This document shows, one piece after another, positions 1-6,378 of a stretch of DNA of 14,396 nt. The DNA is from Deltaproteobacteria bacterium. Lineage in GTDB: Bacteria > Desulfobacterota > Desulfobaccia > Desulfobaccales > Desulfobaccaceae. Below the pieces are notes generated by a model that was not told where the DNA came from, did not search any database, and saw nothing but the letters and a program-made list of their open reading frames with translations. A program made the position numbers and the translations under genes. The stretch covers positions 1 through 14,396 of the forward strand of contig VGSX01000065.1 of NCBI GenBank assembly GCA_016874895.1. Reading direction: 5' to 3'. The first letter of the stretch is position 1, and every line of letters begins with the position of its first letter.

Positions 1-343
1 TACAGACCCCGCCGAAGGTGCCGCTGGGAGTGTCCTCTTCCACATAATCGATGTCCGCGCCGAAGAGCAGGCCGTCTTTGAAGTGTGACCTGATGGTTTC
101 CCTCAGGACGCACAGGTTCATGGAGATGTTCGTAATGCCGGCGGCTACGCCCCGCCGCACCCAGATCTCCAGCATGGGCACGCACCCGCCCAGAGGAAAC
201 ATGGGCTTGGGAAGATGGTGCTGGGAAATCGGGTCCATGCGCCGCCCCAGGCCAGCCGCCAGGATGGTGAGCTTTAAGTCGCCCTGAACCTTTTTGCGGA
301 CGGCCCAGGTCTTTTCCAGGTAATTCTGCATTTCCACAGGCAT
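1..343 (-). CDS. Sugar-phosphate nucleotidyltransferase, N-terminal part
   Basis: The gene enters from the left edge and only about its first 114 codons are present. The ATG at 343-341 is preceded 9 nt upstream by GGGGGAG. From about residue 19 the protein reads LTILAAGLGRRMDPI followed by LPKPMFPLGG, the nucleotide-binding signature (G-x-G-x-R ... K-P) of NDP-sugar pyrophosphorylases, which join a sugar 1-phosphate to an NTP and release pyrophosphate. The sugar and the nucleotide cannot be told from the N terminus; mannose-1-phosphate guanylyltransferase, glucose-1-phosphate uridylyltransferase and thymidylyltransferase are all possible. It lies downstream of UDP-glucose dehydrogenase on the same strand, which fits nucleotide-sugar supply for surface glycans. 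The roughly 25 codons upstream of the ATG stay open and read like protein (DLEVGAFQQILGEYLG), so the N terminus may be longer, or an older start may have been cut off by the repeats at 424-522. Confidence 0.8.
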   Translation of the reverse strand, partial: MPVEMQNYLEKTWAVRKKVQGDLKLTILAAGLGRRMDPISQHHLPKPMFPLGGCVPMLEIWVRRGVAAGITNISMNLCVLRETIRSHFKDGLLFGADIDYVEEDTPSGTFGGVC

Positions 344-423
344 GCCGAGATACTCCCCCAAAATCTGCTGGAAGGCGCCGACCTCCAGGTCTGGGCGATT
401 ATTTATTGTGGCCGATGTCCGAA

Positions 424-449
424 GGCGGGATGCGCTTCGCTTTCCCGCC
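424..449. repeat. REP-like palindrome
   Basis: GGCGGGA (424-430) pairs perfectly with TCCCGCC (443-449). The loop holds GCGCTTCGC (432-440), which can itself form a short GCG/CGC stem. This is the size and shape of a bacterial REP element. It lies between the dehydrogenase and the nucleotidyltransferase and abuts the octamer tandem repeat, so it could reduce read-through or protect the upstream transcript. No uridine tract follows on the minus strand, so it is not a classical terminator. Confidence 0.6.
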
Positions 450-450
450 C

Positions 451-522
451 TACATCTCTACATCTCTACATCTCTACATCTCTACATCTCTACATCTCTA
501 CATCTCTACATCTCTACATCTC
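451..522. repeat. Octamer tandem repeat, 9 perfect copies of TACATCTC
   Basis: Nine identical, uninterrupted copies of TACATCTC fill 72 bp between the end of UDP-glucose dehydrogenase and the start of the nucleotidyltransferase. Because 8 is not a multiple of 3, each frame repeats only every 24 bp. On the minus strand that cycle includes a TAG stop, so the repeat is not translated into the downstream gene. Perfect identity suggests recent or continuing slippage. Confidence 0.97.
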
Positions 523-541
523 ACCAGGTACCAGCCGATAC

Positions 542-1867
542 TTAGCCGACAAAAAAATACGTAAAGCCCAGGTCACGCATGGCCTCAGGCTTGAAAATAT
601 TGCGGCCGTCGAAAACCACGGGGTTTTTTAACCGGGATTTGATCGCCTGGGGATCGGCCTTCCGGAAAACCTGCCACTCGGTACAGATGATCAAGGCGTC
701 GGCCCCGGGCAGGACCGCCTCCGGAAATTCACCATAAGTTATCCGATCACGTTCGGGATGCTGGTGGAAATATTTTTTTACTTCATTCATGGCTGCAGGA
801 TCGTACACGGCGAGTTGCACCCCCAGGTCCAGCAGACGCTCTATGAGGGTCAAGGCCGGAGCTTCCCGGATATCATCCGTGTCGGGTTTAAATGCCAGTC
901 CCCATATCGCCAGTTTCCTGCCGTCCAGATTTCCATTAAAATGCTGGATGATTTTTAAGATAAACCGGTGGCGCTGCGTCATGTTCACGGTATCAGTGGC
1001 TTCCAGCATCTTAAAGTTGTAGGCCAAAGTTTTGGCAGTATGTATCAATGCCTTGACATCCTTGGGGAAACAGGAACCGCCGTATCCCAGCCCGGGATTG
1101 AGAAAGAGGGGGCCGATTCTCTTGTCAGACCCCATGCCCTGGCGCACGTTAACGATATTGGCCCCGGTGAGGGCGCAGAGGTTGGCGATTTCATTGATGA
1201 AGGAAATCTTCGCGGCCAAAAAGGAGTTGGCAGCATACTTGGTCAATTCCGCCGAAGGCACTTCCATAAAATACAGGGGATGATTTTTTTCGGTCCAGGG
1301 ACGGTAAACCTCTGCCATCAATTCCTTGGCCCGGTCGCTCTCCACCCCCACGACAATACGGTCCGGGGACATGAAGTCGCCGATGGCCGCACCTTCCCGG
1401 AGAAATTCCGGGTTGGAAACCACGTCAAAGGACAGGTCCACACCCCGGCGGGCCAGCTCTTTAGCGATCAGCTGACGCACCCGGGCCGCGGTGCCCACCG
1501 GGACCGTGGATTTATCCACCACGACTTTGTAGTCCTCCATGGTCTGCCCCACACTTTTAGCCACTCCAAAAACATACTGCAGATCGGCGGAGCCATCCTC
1601 ACGGCTGGGGGTTCCTACGCAGACAAAAATAGCCTGGCTTTTCGACACTGCCTCCTTGAGGTCAGTGGTGAATGAAAGTCGGCCGGCAGCCACATTCCGA
1701 TGCACATAATCTTCCAGGCCAGGTTCATAAATGGGAATGACTCCTCGACGCAAGGCCTCGATTTTTTCAGGATCAAGGTCCATACAGATAACCTGATGGC
1801 CGGCCTCCGCCATACAGGCGCCCGTCACCAAACCCACATAACCCACCCCGACCATTGCCAAATGCAT
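542..1867 (-). CDS. ugd: UDP-glucose 6-dehydrogenase
   Basis: This 441-residue protein is a cytoplasmic NAD-dependent enzyme that oxidises UDP-glucose twice to UDP-glucuronate for exopolysaccharide, capsule or lipopolysaccharide. The N terminus MHLAMVGVGYVGLVTG is the NAD-binding Rossmann loop. STVPVGT lies near residues 120-126, and the catalytic cysteine is C266 in GYGGSCFPKDV. The C-terminal UDP-binding domain contains WGLAFKPDTDDIREAP. Length is normal for the bacterial family. The ATG at 1867-1865 is preceded by AGGAG 9 nt upstream. A nucleotidyltransferase follows downstream on the same strand. A strong promoter candidate at 2278-2307 would give a leader of about 400 nt, now enlarged by a miniature transposon that ends about 30 bp upstream of the start codon. 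UDP-N-acetylmannosamine dehydrogenase is a related family, but the motifs favour UDP-glucose. Confidence 0.95.
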   Translation of the reverse strand: MHLAMVGVGYVGLVTGACMAEAGHQVICMDLDPEKIEALRRGVIPIYEPGLEDYVHRNVAAGRLSFTTDLKEAVSKSQAIFVCVGTPSREDGSADLQYVFGVAKSVGQTMEDYKVVVDKSTVPVGTAARVRQLIAKELARRGVDLSFDVVSNPEFLREGAAIGDFMSPDRIVVGVESDRAKELMAEVYRPWTEKNHPLYFMEVPSAELTKYAANSFLAAKISFINEIANLCALTGANIVNVRQGMGSDKRIGPLFLNPGLGYGGSCFPKDVKALIHTAKTLAYNFKMLEATDTVNMTQRHRFILKIIQHFNGNLDGRKLAIWGLAFKPDTDDIREAPALTLIERLLDLGVQLAVYDPAAMNEVKKYFHQHPERDRITYGEFPEAVLPGADALIICTEWQVFRKADPQAIKSRLKNPVVFDGRNIFKPEAMRDLGFTYFFVG

Positions 1868-1896
1868 GGTTTTTAGCTCCTATGGTTTGAGAATAG

Positions 1897-2050
1897 GTAA
1901 GCGTTCAGCGGTCAGCTTACAGCCATCAGCAAATGCTTTAGATTCAAAAAGTTATTCTAAGGTGGCGGATCACTGGTTTTTCGCTTAGTTTTCCTAACCC
2001 ATTGTTTTTGCTGAAAGCTGATTGCTGATAGCTGATAGCTGAACGCCTAC
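1897..2050. mobile_element. MITE copy 1, IS66-type ends, 8-bp target duplication
   Basis: This 154-bp non-coding element starts GTAAGCGTTCAGC. Its other end, read on the opposite strand, starts GTAGGCGTTCAGC: 13-bp terminal inverted repeats with one mismatch. It is flanked directly by GAGAATAG on the left (1889-1896) and on the right (2051-2058), an 8-bp target duplication. Both arms are runs of TCAGC-type heptamers: GTTCAGC, GGTCAGC, TTACAGC, CATCAGC on the left, and GTTCAGC, TATCAGC, TATCAGC, AATCAGC, TTTCAGC on the right (opposite strand), so the arms can pair into a long imperfect hairpin. IS66-family elements typically begin GTAA and duplicate 8 bp, so an IS66-like transposase is the likely mobiliser (inference). 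It lies in the ugd leader. Confidence 0.9.
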
Positions 2051-2253
2051 GAGAATAGTTTTCGGTTGTCGATGTCGATATGCTAGCAGCCCTGTCCGCT
2101 CAGGAAAATTCCTGTTTTTCCGGTGAAGCTTGCCTTGATCACGTTAAAACGTTCCCTTCTTTTCTTGGGGAATGCAAAAGATTTTTATCTCTGGCATCGT
2201 TAAGGGGGAGGTCGGGAACATGTTTTTCTTTTCAGCGTCGTCAAACAGACGCC

Positions 2254-2270
2254 TATGACAAAAAGTCATA
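2254..2270. promoter_or_regulatory. Palindrome at the predicted ugd transcription start
   Basis: TATGAC (2254-2259) and GTCATA (2265-2270) form a perfect 6-bp inverted repeat around five A residues (plus strand). Measured from the -10 box at 2278-2283, the predicted start of the minus-strand transcript falls at about 2271-2270. The palindrome would therefore occupy roughly +1 to +17, a classic place for a dimeric repressor, or a 5' hairpin protecting the mRNA. The regulator is not identifiable. Confidence 0.45.
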
Positions 2271-2277
2271 ATGATTG

Positions 2278-2307
2278 TTTATAATACAATAGCGCGCTCG
2301 TTGTCAA
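2278..2307 (-). promoter_or_regulatory. Sigma-70-type promoter for ugd
   Basis: On the minus strand a perfect -35 hexamer TTGACA (2307-2302) is followed after 18 nt by TATAAA (2283-2278). An alternative -10, TATTAT, lies 15 nt from the -35. It points at ugd, about 400 nt downstream, with no other gene between. Only the transposon and the leader intervene. Confidence 0.6.
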
Positions 2308-2518
2308 CACTTTTGGCGCGTCGACCATGTCTAACACCAAGTTCGGTTTGGAATGCACCGATATGATATCTCAACTAGTTAAAAATAGATAATATTTCAA
2401 TATAATATTCCTCTAACAGTTTAAGTTGGAGGCACTTTTCAGGTGAAACCATTTCGAGTTGAATTTTCGGTGAATTAGGGGGATCGGATGAGAGGCAACC
2501 CTTCGGGTGGCATTCAGG

Positions 2519-3508
2519 TTAAAGCAACATTTCCTGGAAAACCTCTCGGGGGCCGCGTTGGCCGGTAATGATGGTCTCACCGGCTCGGCCGGCCAGCGTG
2601 AGGTCCACCGGTTCCCCCAGGGGGGCGCTGCTGTAGCTGGCGCATAAAACCACTGCGGTGGTCAGGTCAGCCTCAGGTGGGGCCTGGGGGATAACCACCA
2701 GCGGCCCGGGATAGTCCAATGTCCGGAGAACCGCATCCCCCGGCCGGATAAGTCTTTCCAAAGCCTCGTTGTCCCGCTCGTCCCGGCCCACGATGACCTT
2801 CAGGGAGGGACTGAGGCGGAAATGCCGGCCCCATTTGAGCAGCTCCAGGTCCCGGCGGCGGAGTTCGGCCTGGGGCAGGTGCTGCACCAGGTCCCGCAGC
2901 CGGGCCGAGAACCCCGGATTGGTGAGGAGACACCCCCCGGCCGGGACGGGATAGGAGGTGAGGCCGTACCGGGCCGCCAGCTCCATCTGGCGTTTGCGCC
3001 CCCGGCCGCTGATATTCAGGAGCCGGTCCCGGTCCACCAGGCCTTCCTGCTCAGGCCGGATCATCTTGAGCAGCTTGGCGCTGAGGGGCCGCAGCAGCCG
3101 GTCCCCGTAGCCCGACTTTTTCGCAATGAGATTCAAGGAACCCTTGTTCTGGCTGAAGGGCCGCTGCCCGACAACCTCGCCGGTGAACAGAAAATCAAAA
3201 CCCGCCGCCTCCATGATCTTACCCGCTTCCCGGAGCATCAACAGGTGGCAGTCCACGCAGGGGTTCATCCATTTGCCGAAACCGTGGGGCGGTTCGTACA
3301 GCAGGTGCAGGTAGCGGTCGGTGAAGTCTTCGATGATCAGAGGCAGCTCAATGGCCGCGGCGGATTCCTCCGCCTTCTCGGAGGTGAAAAAAGGCGTCAC
3401 CCAGACCAGGCCGGTGACCTGGATGCCCTGCTCCCGGAGCACCAAAGCCGCCAGCATACTGTCCAGACCGCCGGAAAAGAGGCCCAAGGCCTTGACATTT
3501 TTCATCAT
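2519..3508 (-). CDS. PP-loop ATPase, MnmA/ThiI-like thiouridylase family, three-Cys type
   Basis: This 329-residue protein belongs to the PP-loop ATP pyrophosphatases that adenylate a target, commonly a tRNA uridine, before sulfur is inserted. The PP-loop SGGLDS lies at residues 12-17. NPCVDC gives C84 and C87, GEVVGQRPFSQ lies at 110-120, and a third cysteine, C193, sits in PAGGCLLT. Two cysteines of a C-x2-C plus one later cysteine is the arrangement that holds a [4Fe-4S] cluster in TtuA and related enzymes, so a cluster is likely here, though this is inferred. The C-terminal ~100 residues form a separate domain resembling those appended to MnmA-like proteins in anaerobes. It is not canonical MnmA: it is shorter and lacks the usual tRNA-binding order. 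The start is one of two adjacent ATGs with only a weak AGG upstream. The gene diverges from the GAF/HD-GYP gene. Confidence 0.75.
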   Translation of the reverse strand: MMKNVKALGLFSGGLDSMLAALVLREQGIQVTGLVWVTPFFTSEKAEESAAAIELPLIIEDFTDRYLHLLYEPPHGFGKWMNPCVDCHLLMLREAGKIMEAAGFDFLFTGEVVGQRPFSQNKGSLNLIAKKSGYGDRLLRPLSAKLLKMIRPEQEGLVDRDRLLNISGRGRKRQMELAARYGLTSYPVPAGGCLLTNPGFSARLRDLVQHLPQAELRRRDLELLKWGRHFRLSPSLKVIVGRDERDNEALERLIRPGDAVLRTLDYPGPLVVIPQAPPEADLTTAVVLCASYSSAPLGEPVDLTLAGRAGETIITGQRGPREVFQEMLL

Positions 3509-3597
3509 TATACGTCTAACCTATTCTCAGGCGAACTCACGGCGGGCTCTCCCCTGATAATACCGTGAATTCCCTCCGGCCACATGGATAACACTCT

Positions 3598-3618
3598 AAG
3601 GGGATTGCCTGTCCCCTT
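3598..3618. promoter_or_regulatory. Inverted repeat overlapping the HD-GYP promoter
   Basis: AAGGGGA (3598-3604) and TCCCCTT (3612-3618) pair perfectly around a 7-nt loop. The right arm overlaps the first two bases of the proposed -35 box, so it could be an operator between the divergent PP-loop and HD-GYP genes. No uridine run follows on either strand, which argues against a terminator. Confidence 0.35.
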
Positions 3619-3644
3619 GCTTTTACTACAAAAAAAACTATATT
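3617..3644 (+). promoter_or_regulatory. Candidate promoter for the GAF/HD-GYP gene
   Basis: TTGCTT (3617-3622) and TATATT (3639-3644) are separated by 16 bp in an A-rich spacer. They stand about 50 bp before the TTG start at 3693, in the only AT-rich part of this divergent spacer. Confidence 0.45.
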
Positions 3645-3692
3645 AAACGAAGAATAAAAAAACTTCATGGTGGTTAAATACGGAGACGCTCC

Positions 3693-5237
3693 TTGAGTTA
3701 CCAGGCGGACGAAAACCGGCTGTTGTTGGAGAAACAGAAGCTCATCGATATCAGCATTGCTCTGACCAGTGAGAGAGATCTGAACCGGCTGCTGTTCCGG
3801 ATCATCACCGAGCTGCGCCAGCTCACCGCGGCCCAGGGGGGCAGCCTTTACCTGGTGGAGGGAGATTTCCTGAAGTTCGAGATAGCCCAGAACGAGGCTC
3901 TGGCCCGGAGTTTCGGCAGCGATTATCTCTGTTTCAAATATCATGAAATCCCCATCAATCAGGAAAGCATCGCCGGGTACGCAGCCCTCACCGGGAAGGT
4001 GCTCACTATCGAGGATGTTTATCACCTGCCGGAGTTCCTGCCCTGTCACTTTGATCCCTCTTTTGACCGCCGGAATAACTACCGCACCCAGGCCATGCTG
4101 GCGGCGCCATTGAAAGATCATCGGGGTGAGGTGGTGGGGGTGTTGCAGCTTATCAATCCTGTAAACGAGTCAGGGGAAATCAGACCATTTTCCGCAGAAG
4201 ACGAGACCCTGGTTCTGGCCCTGGCCTCCCAGGCGGCGGTGGCCATCAACAACGTCCGCCTGCTGGCCACCATCAAAAATCTTTTTGAAGCGCTGATGGT
4301 TTACTCCGTTTCGGCCATTGACGCCCGCAGTCCGCATACGGCCGGACATTCCCGCCGGGTGGCGGCCTACAGCCTGGCCCTGGCCCGGGGCGTCAATGAG
4401 TGCCGGCACGGCCCGCTGGCCGAGGTCTCCTTCAGCGACCCGGAACTGGAGGAACTGCGCTTCAGCGCCTGGCTGCACGATATCGGCAAGATCGGGGTGC
4501 GGGACGCCCTGTTGGATAAGAACCAAAAACTCTCCGCCGACCATCTGGAAGCCATCCGCTGGCGCTTCTACCTGGCCCAGATGCAGGCCGGCAGCGAGGC
4601 GGCCAAGGCGGAACTGGAGCAAGATTTTCTTTTTATCCAGGAGATCAACCGGTTAAACTATCTGCCGGCGGAGGCCCCGGAGCGCTTGGCCGGGATTGCG
4701 GCCAAACGCCTTTACCTGAAGGAAGATACCCACCCTCTCCTTACCGAGGCGGAATGTCAGACGCTCCGGCAGCCCCTGCTCACCCCTGAGGAATTGACTT
4801 CGTTGCTGGTACTGCGGGGCAACCTGACCCCCCAGGAATACGCCGAGATTCAGGGGCACGCCCTGCAGACCCTGAATATTTTGGAAAAGATCCCCTTCAG
4901 CAAGCATCTTGCCCGGGTGCCTCGGTTTGCCGCCGGCCATCACGAGCGGTTGGACGGTTCCGGTTATCCCTTTCACCTGACCGCCGCCGAACTGCCCTAT
5001 CAGACCCGCATCCTGGCCATTGCCGACATCTTCGACGCCCTCACCTCCACAGACCGGCCCTACCGGTCCTCCTATGCCTACGATAAAGCCGCCGCGGTCC
5101 TGCAGGAAGAAGCCGCCAGGGGCAGACTGGACCAGGATCTGGTGGAACTGTTCGTTTCCCGCCGACTTTATGAAGACCTTAAGGACTTGGAGCGGGAGGC
5201 AGGCCAGTGCCTTGATGAAAAACCATCCCTTGGCTGA
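3693..5237 (+). CDS. GAF domain-HD-GYP phosphodiesterase
   Basis: This 514-residue cytoplasmic protein has no membrane segment. Residues about 25-190 form a GAF sensory domain (ligand unknown). A helix then leads into an HD-GYP domain, a metal-dependent phosphohydrolase of cyclic di-GMP and related dinucleotides. The metal and signature residues are intact: H219 in TAGHS, H262-D263 in LHDIGKIG, H388 in IQGHA, H416-H417 and DGSGYP in HHERLDGSGYP, and DIFDALT before DRPYR at about 445-457. Between residues about 290 and 378 there is an insertion of some 90 residues that the canonical domain lacks. It is acidic and helical, and it separates the HD motif from the next metal-ligand helix. Similar inserted versions occur in other deltaproteobacterial GAF/HD-GYP proteins. 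The start is TTG with GGAG 7 nt upstream; no ATG lies nearby. Its 3' end converges on the LarE-like gene. Confidence 0.9.
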   Translation: MSYQADENRLLLEKQKLIDISIALTSERDLNRLLFRIITELRQLTAAQGGSLYLVEGDFLKFEIAQNEALARSFGSDYLCFKYHEIPINQESIAGYAALTGKVLTIEDVYHLPEFLPCHFDPSFDRRNNYRTQAMLAAPLKDHRGEVVGVLQLINPVNESGEIRPFSAEDETLVLALASQAAVAINNVRLLATIKNLFEALMVYSVSAIDARSPHTAGHSRRVAAYSLALARGVNECRHGPLAEVSFSDPELEELRFSAWLHDIGKIGVRDALLDKNQKLSADHLEAIRWRFYLAQMQAGSEAAKAELEQDFLFIQEINRLNYLPAEAPERLAGIAAKRLYLKEDTHPLLTEAECQTLRQPLLTPEELTSLLVLRGNLTPQEYAEIQGHALQTLNILEKIPFSKHLARVPRFAAGHHERLDGSGYPFHLTAAELPYQTRILAIADIFDALTSTDRPYRSSYAYDKAAAVLQEEAARGRLDQDLVELFVSRRLYEDLKDLEREAGQCLDEKPSLG

Positions 5238-5304
5238 ATGTGTTATGAAAAGACCAAATTTCAAGGTGTAAAGAATAAGAGGGCGTGCCGTGCATGCCAT
5301 TTCC

Positions 5305-5321
5305 GGCGGCCACGGGCCGCC
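5305..5321. terminator. GC-rich hairpin between convergent genes
   Basis: GGCGGCC (5305-5311) and GGCCGCC (5315-5321) form a perfect 7-bp stem with a 3-nt loop. It sits in the 137-bp spacer where the HD-GYP and LarE-like genes converge. There is no T-run on either side, so a role in ending transcription in both directions is inferred from position and stem strength only. Confidence 0.35.
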
Positions 5322-5374
5322 TCATATTACTGAAAACCGGAAACGGTATTAACTTCAAACGTCCGCAGGCCTGA

Positions 5375-6220
5375 TCAATCTTGACCGGTAATCCTCTCCT
5401 GGGGTGGCGCATTCATGCTGCCGCTCTGGTACCCCAGCAGGTCCAGGGTCAGGTGGCGCCAGCCCAGGTCGGTTATCATGTGGGAGAGGGCCTCCCGGAC
5501 CTCTGGCGACAGCAAGCGGGGCCAGTGTTCCGGCGGCAGTTCCAGGCGCAGCAGGTCGCCGTGGACCCGCAGCCGCACCGGGTCCAGGCCTTGCTGGCGC
5601 AGGAAAGTCTCCACGCGGTCCACCCGCCCCATAATTTCGGCGTTAAGTCGGGTATGGACCGGGAAGCGGGTGGCCAGACAGCTCTGGGGCGGCCGGTCCC
5701 AGCCCGGCAGGTGCCAGATCCGGCTGAGTTCCCTGATCTGCGCCTTGCCTAAGCCGGCCTCCCGCAGGGGGCTGCGGACGCCCAGTTCCCGGGCCGCCTG
5801 CAGGCCCGGCCGGTCGGCCTCGGAGTCATCCAGATTGGCCCCGTCCAGCAGGGCCTCGGCCCCTAAAGAAGCGGCGATGTCCCAGCCCCGCCGGTAAATC
5901 TCCTGTTTGCAGACATAACAGCGCCTGGGGGTGTTATCCCGGAACTCCGGCAGGCTGAGCGGATCGAAGGCTTCCACCAGATGGCGCACCCTAAGGTGTT
6001 GCGCCGTTTCCCGGGCCGCGACCAGTTCCCCCGAAGGGCAGTGGGTCCCCAGGAAGGTCAGGGCCACCACGCCAGGGCCCAGGACCTCGGTTGCGGCTTG
6101 CAGGAGCAGGGTGGAATCAACCCCCCCGGAGAACAGCACCACCACCCGCTTCCAGGTTCCCAATATTATCCGCAGGCGTTCCAGGTCTGCCGCCAGTTTC
6201 CAGGTGAGTTGATCTGTCAG
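5375..6220 (-). CDS. larE: LarE-like ATP-dependent sulfur transferase, three-Cys ([4Fe-4S]) type
   Basis: This is a PP-loop protein of the LarE family, which makes the thiocarboxylates of the nickel-pincer cofactor of lactate racemase. With the CTG start at 6220 it has 281 residues, normal for LarE. SGGVDS lies at about 31-36. C101 and C104 are in RCYVCK, and C181 in QSCLATRFP aligns with the sulfur-donating Cys176 of Lactiplantibacillus LarE. Three cysteines in this pattern mark the catalytic [4Fe-4S] type rather than the sacrificial single-Cys type. The only ATG/GTG/TTG start in frame is a TTG at 6163. Starting there would cut off TDQLTWKLAADLERLRIIL, which reads as the expected first helix, and that TTG lacks a ribosome-binding site. 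The CTG has GAGGA 6 nt upstream. No larA, larB or larC is nearby; the neighbour is HcyBio, so the real substrate may differ. Confidence 0.85.
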   Translation of the reverse strand: MTDQLTWKLAADLERLRIILGTWKRVVVLFSGGVDSTLLLQAATEVLGPGVVALTFLGTHCPSGELVAARETAQHLRVRHLVEAFDPLSLPEFRDNTPRRCYVCKQEIYRRGWDIAASLGAEALLDGANLDDSEADRPGLQAARELGVRSPLREAGLGKAQIRELSRIWHLPGWDRPPQSCLATRFPVHTRLNAEIMGRVDRVETFLRQQGLDPVRLRVHGDLLRLELPPEHWPRLLSPEVREALSHMITDLGWRHLTLDLLGYQSGSMNAPPQERITGQD

Positions 6221-6223
6221 GAT

Positions 6224-6231
6224 GTTTCCTC
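6224..6231 (-). promoter_or_regulatory. Ribosome-binding site made from a target-site duplication
   Basis: On the minus strand these eight bases read GAGGAAAC and supply a good Shine-Dalgarno 6 nt before the CTG at 6220-6218. The same eight bases occur at 6386-6379 on the far side of the transposon, inside the HcyBio coding sequence. They are the 8-bp duplication left by the insertion. The site decides in favour of the CTG start. Confidence 0.6.
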
Positions 6232-6378
6232 GTAAATGTTCAGCGGTCAGCTTACAGCCGTCAGCTAATGGCTTAAATTCAAATAGTTATTCTAAGGTGG
6301 TGGATCACTGGTTTTTCGCTTAGTTTCCTTAACCCATTGTTTTTGCTGAAAGCTGATTGCTGATAGCTGAACGCCTAC
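6232..6378. mobile_element. MITE copy 2, at the HcyBio/LarE junction
   Basis: This 147-bp element lies in the same orientation as copy 1 and is highly similar over its whole length. Its left end is GTAAATGTTCAGC, and the right end on the opposite strand is GTAGGCGTTCAGC. GTTTCCTC stands on both sides (6224-6231 and 6379-6386). Apart from scattered substitutions it differs from copy 1 by lacking one TATCAGC heptamer in the right arm, which accounts for the whole 7-bp length difference. It contains no coding frame of note. Its first bases on the minus strand (GTAG) provide the HcyBio stop codon TAG at 6377-6375. Confidence 0.92.

Larger units (their letters stand above)
1868..2518. other. Gene-free region between ugd and the PP-loop gene
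   Basis: No convincing gene lies here. From left to right it holds the ugd ribosome-binding site, a miniature transposon (1897-2050) flanked by GAGAATAG, a CAGGAA-AA-TTCCTG inverted repeat near 2100-2113, a palindrome with a minus-strand promoter (2254-2307), and an AT-rich stretch (about 2360-2415) of unknown role. Just before the PP-loop gene's stop codon is an imperfect GGCAACCC/GGGTGGC hairpin (about 2495-2512) without a uridine tract. The 63-codon plus-strand open frame at 2080-2271 has no visible ribosome-binding site and a composition unlike a protein. Confidence 0.7.

Noticed and set aside
451..522. CRISPR array
   Set aside because: The units are 8 bp and contiguous, with no spacers, and no cas genes are present.
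342..545. Open frame with repeated LHLYISTS units
   Set aside because: The peptide repeat is only the octamer DNA repeat read in triplets; no ribosome-binding site or homology.
968..1675. 235-codon open frame antisense to UDP-glucose dehydrogenase
   Set aside because: The opposite strand has all dehydrogenase motifs; this frame shows no family signature.
2495..2512. Terminator of the PP-loop gene
   Set aside because: The hairpin has a mismatch in the stem and no uridine tract on the minus strand.
2822..3568. 248-codon open frame antisense to the PP-loop gene
   Set aside because: It shadows the PP-loop gene and lacks protein-like motifs.
3537..3568. TCACGG/CCGTGA inverted repeat with a 20-nt loop
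   Set aside because: Short arms and a long loop are expected by chance; no promoter is aligned with it.
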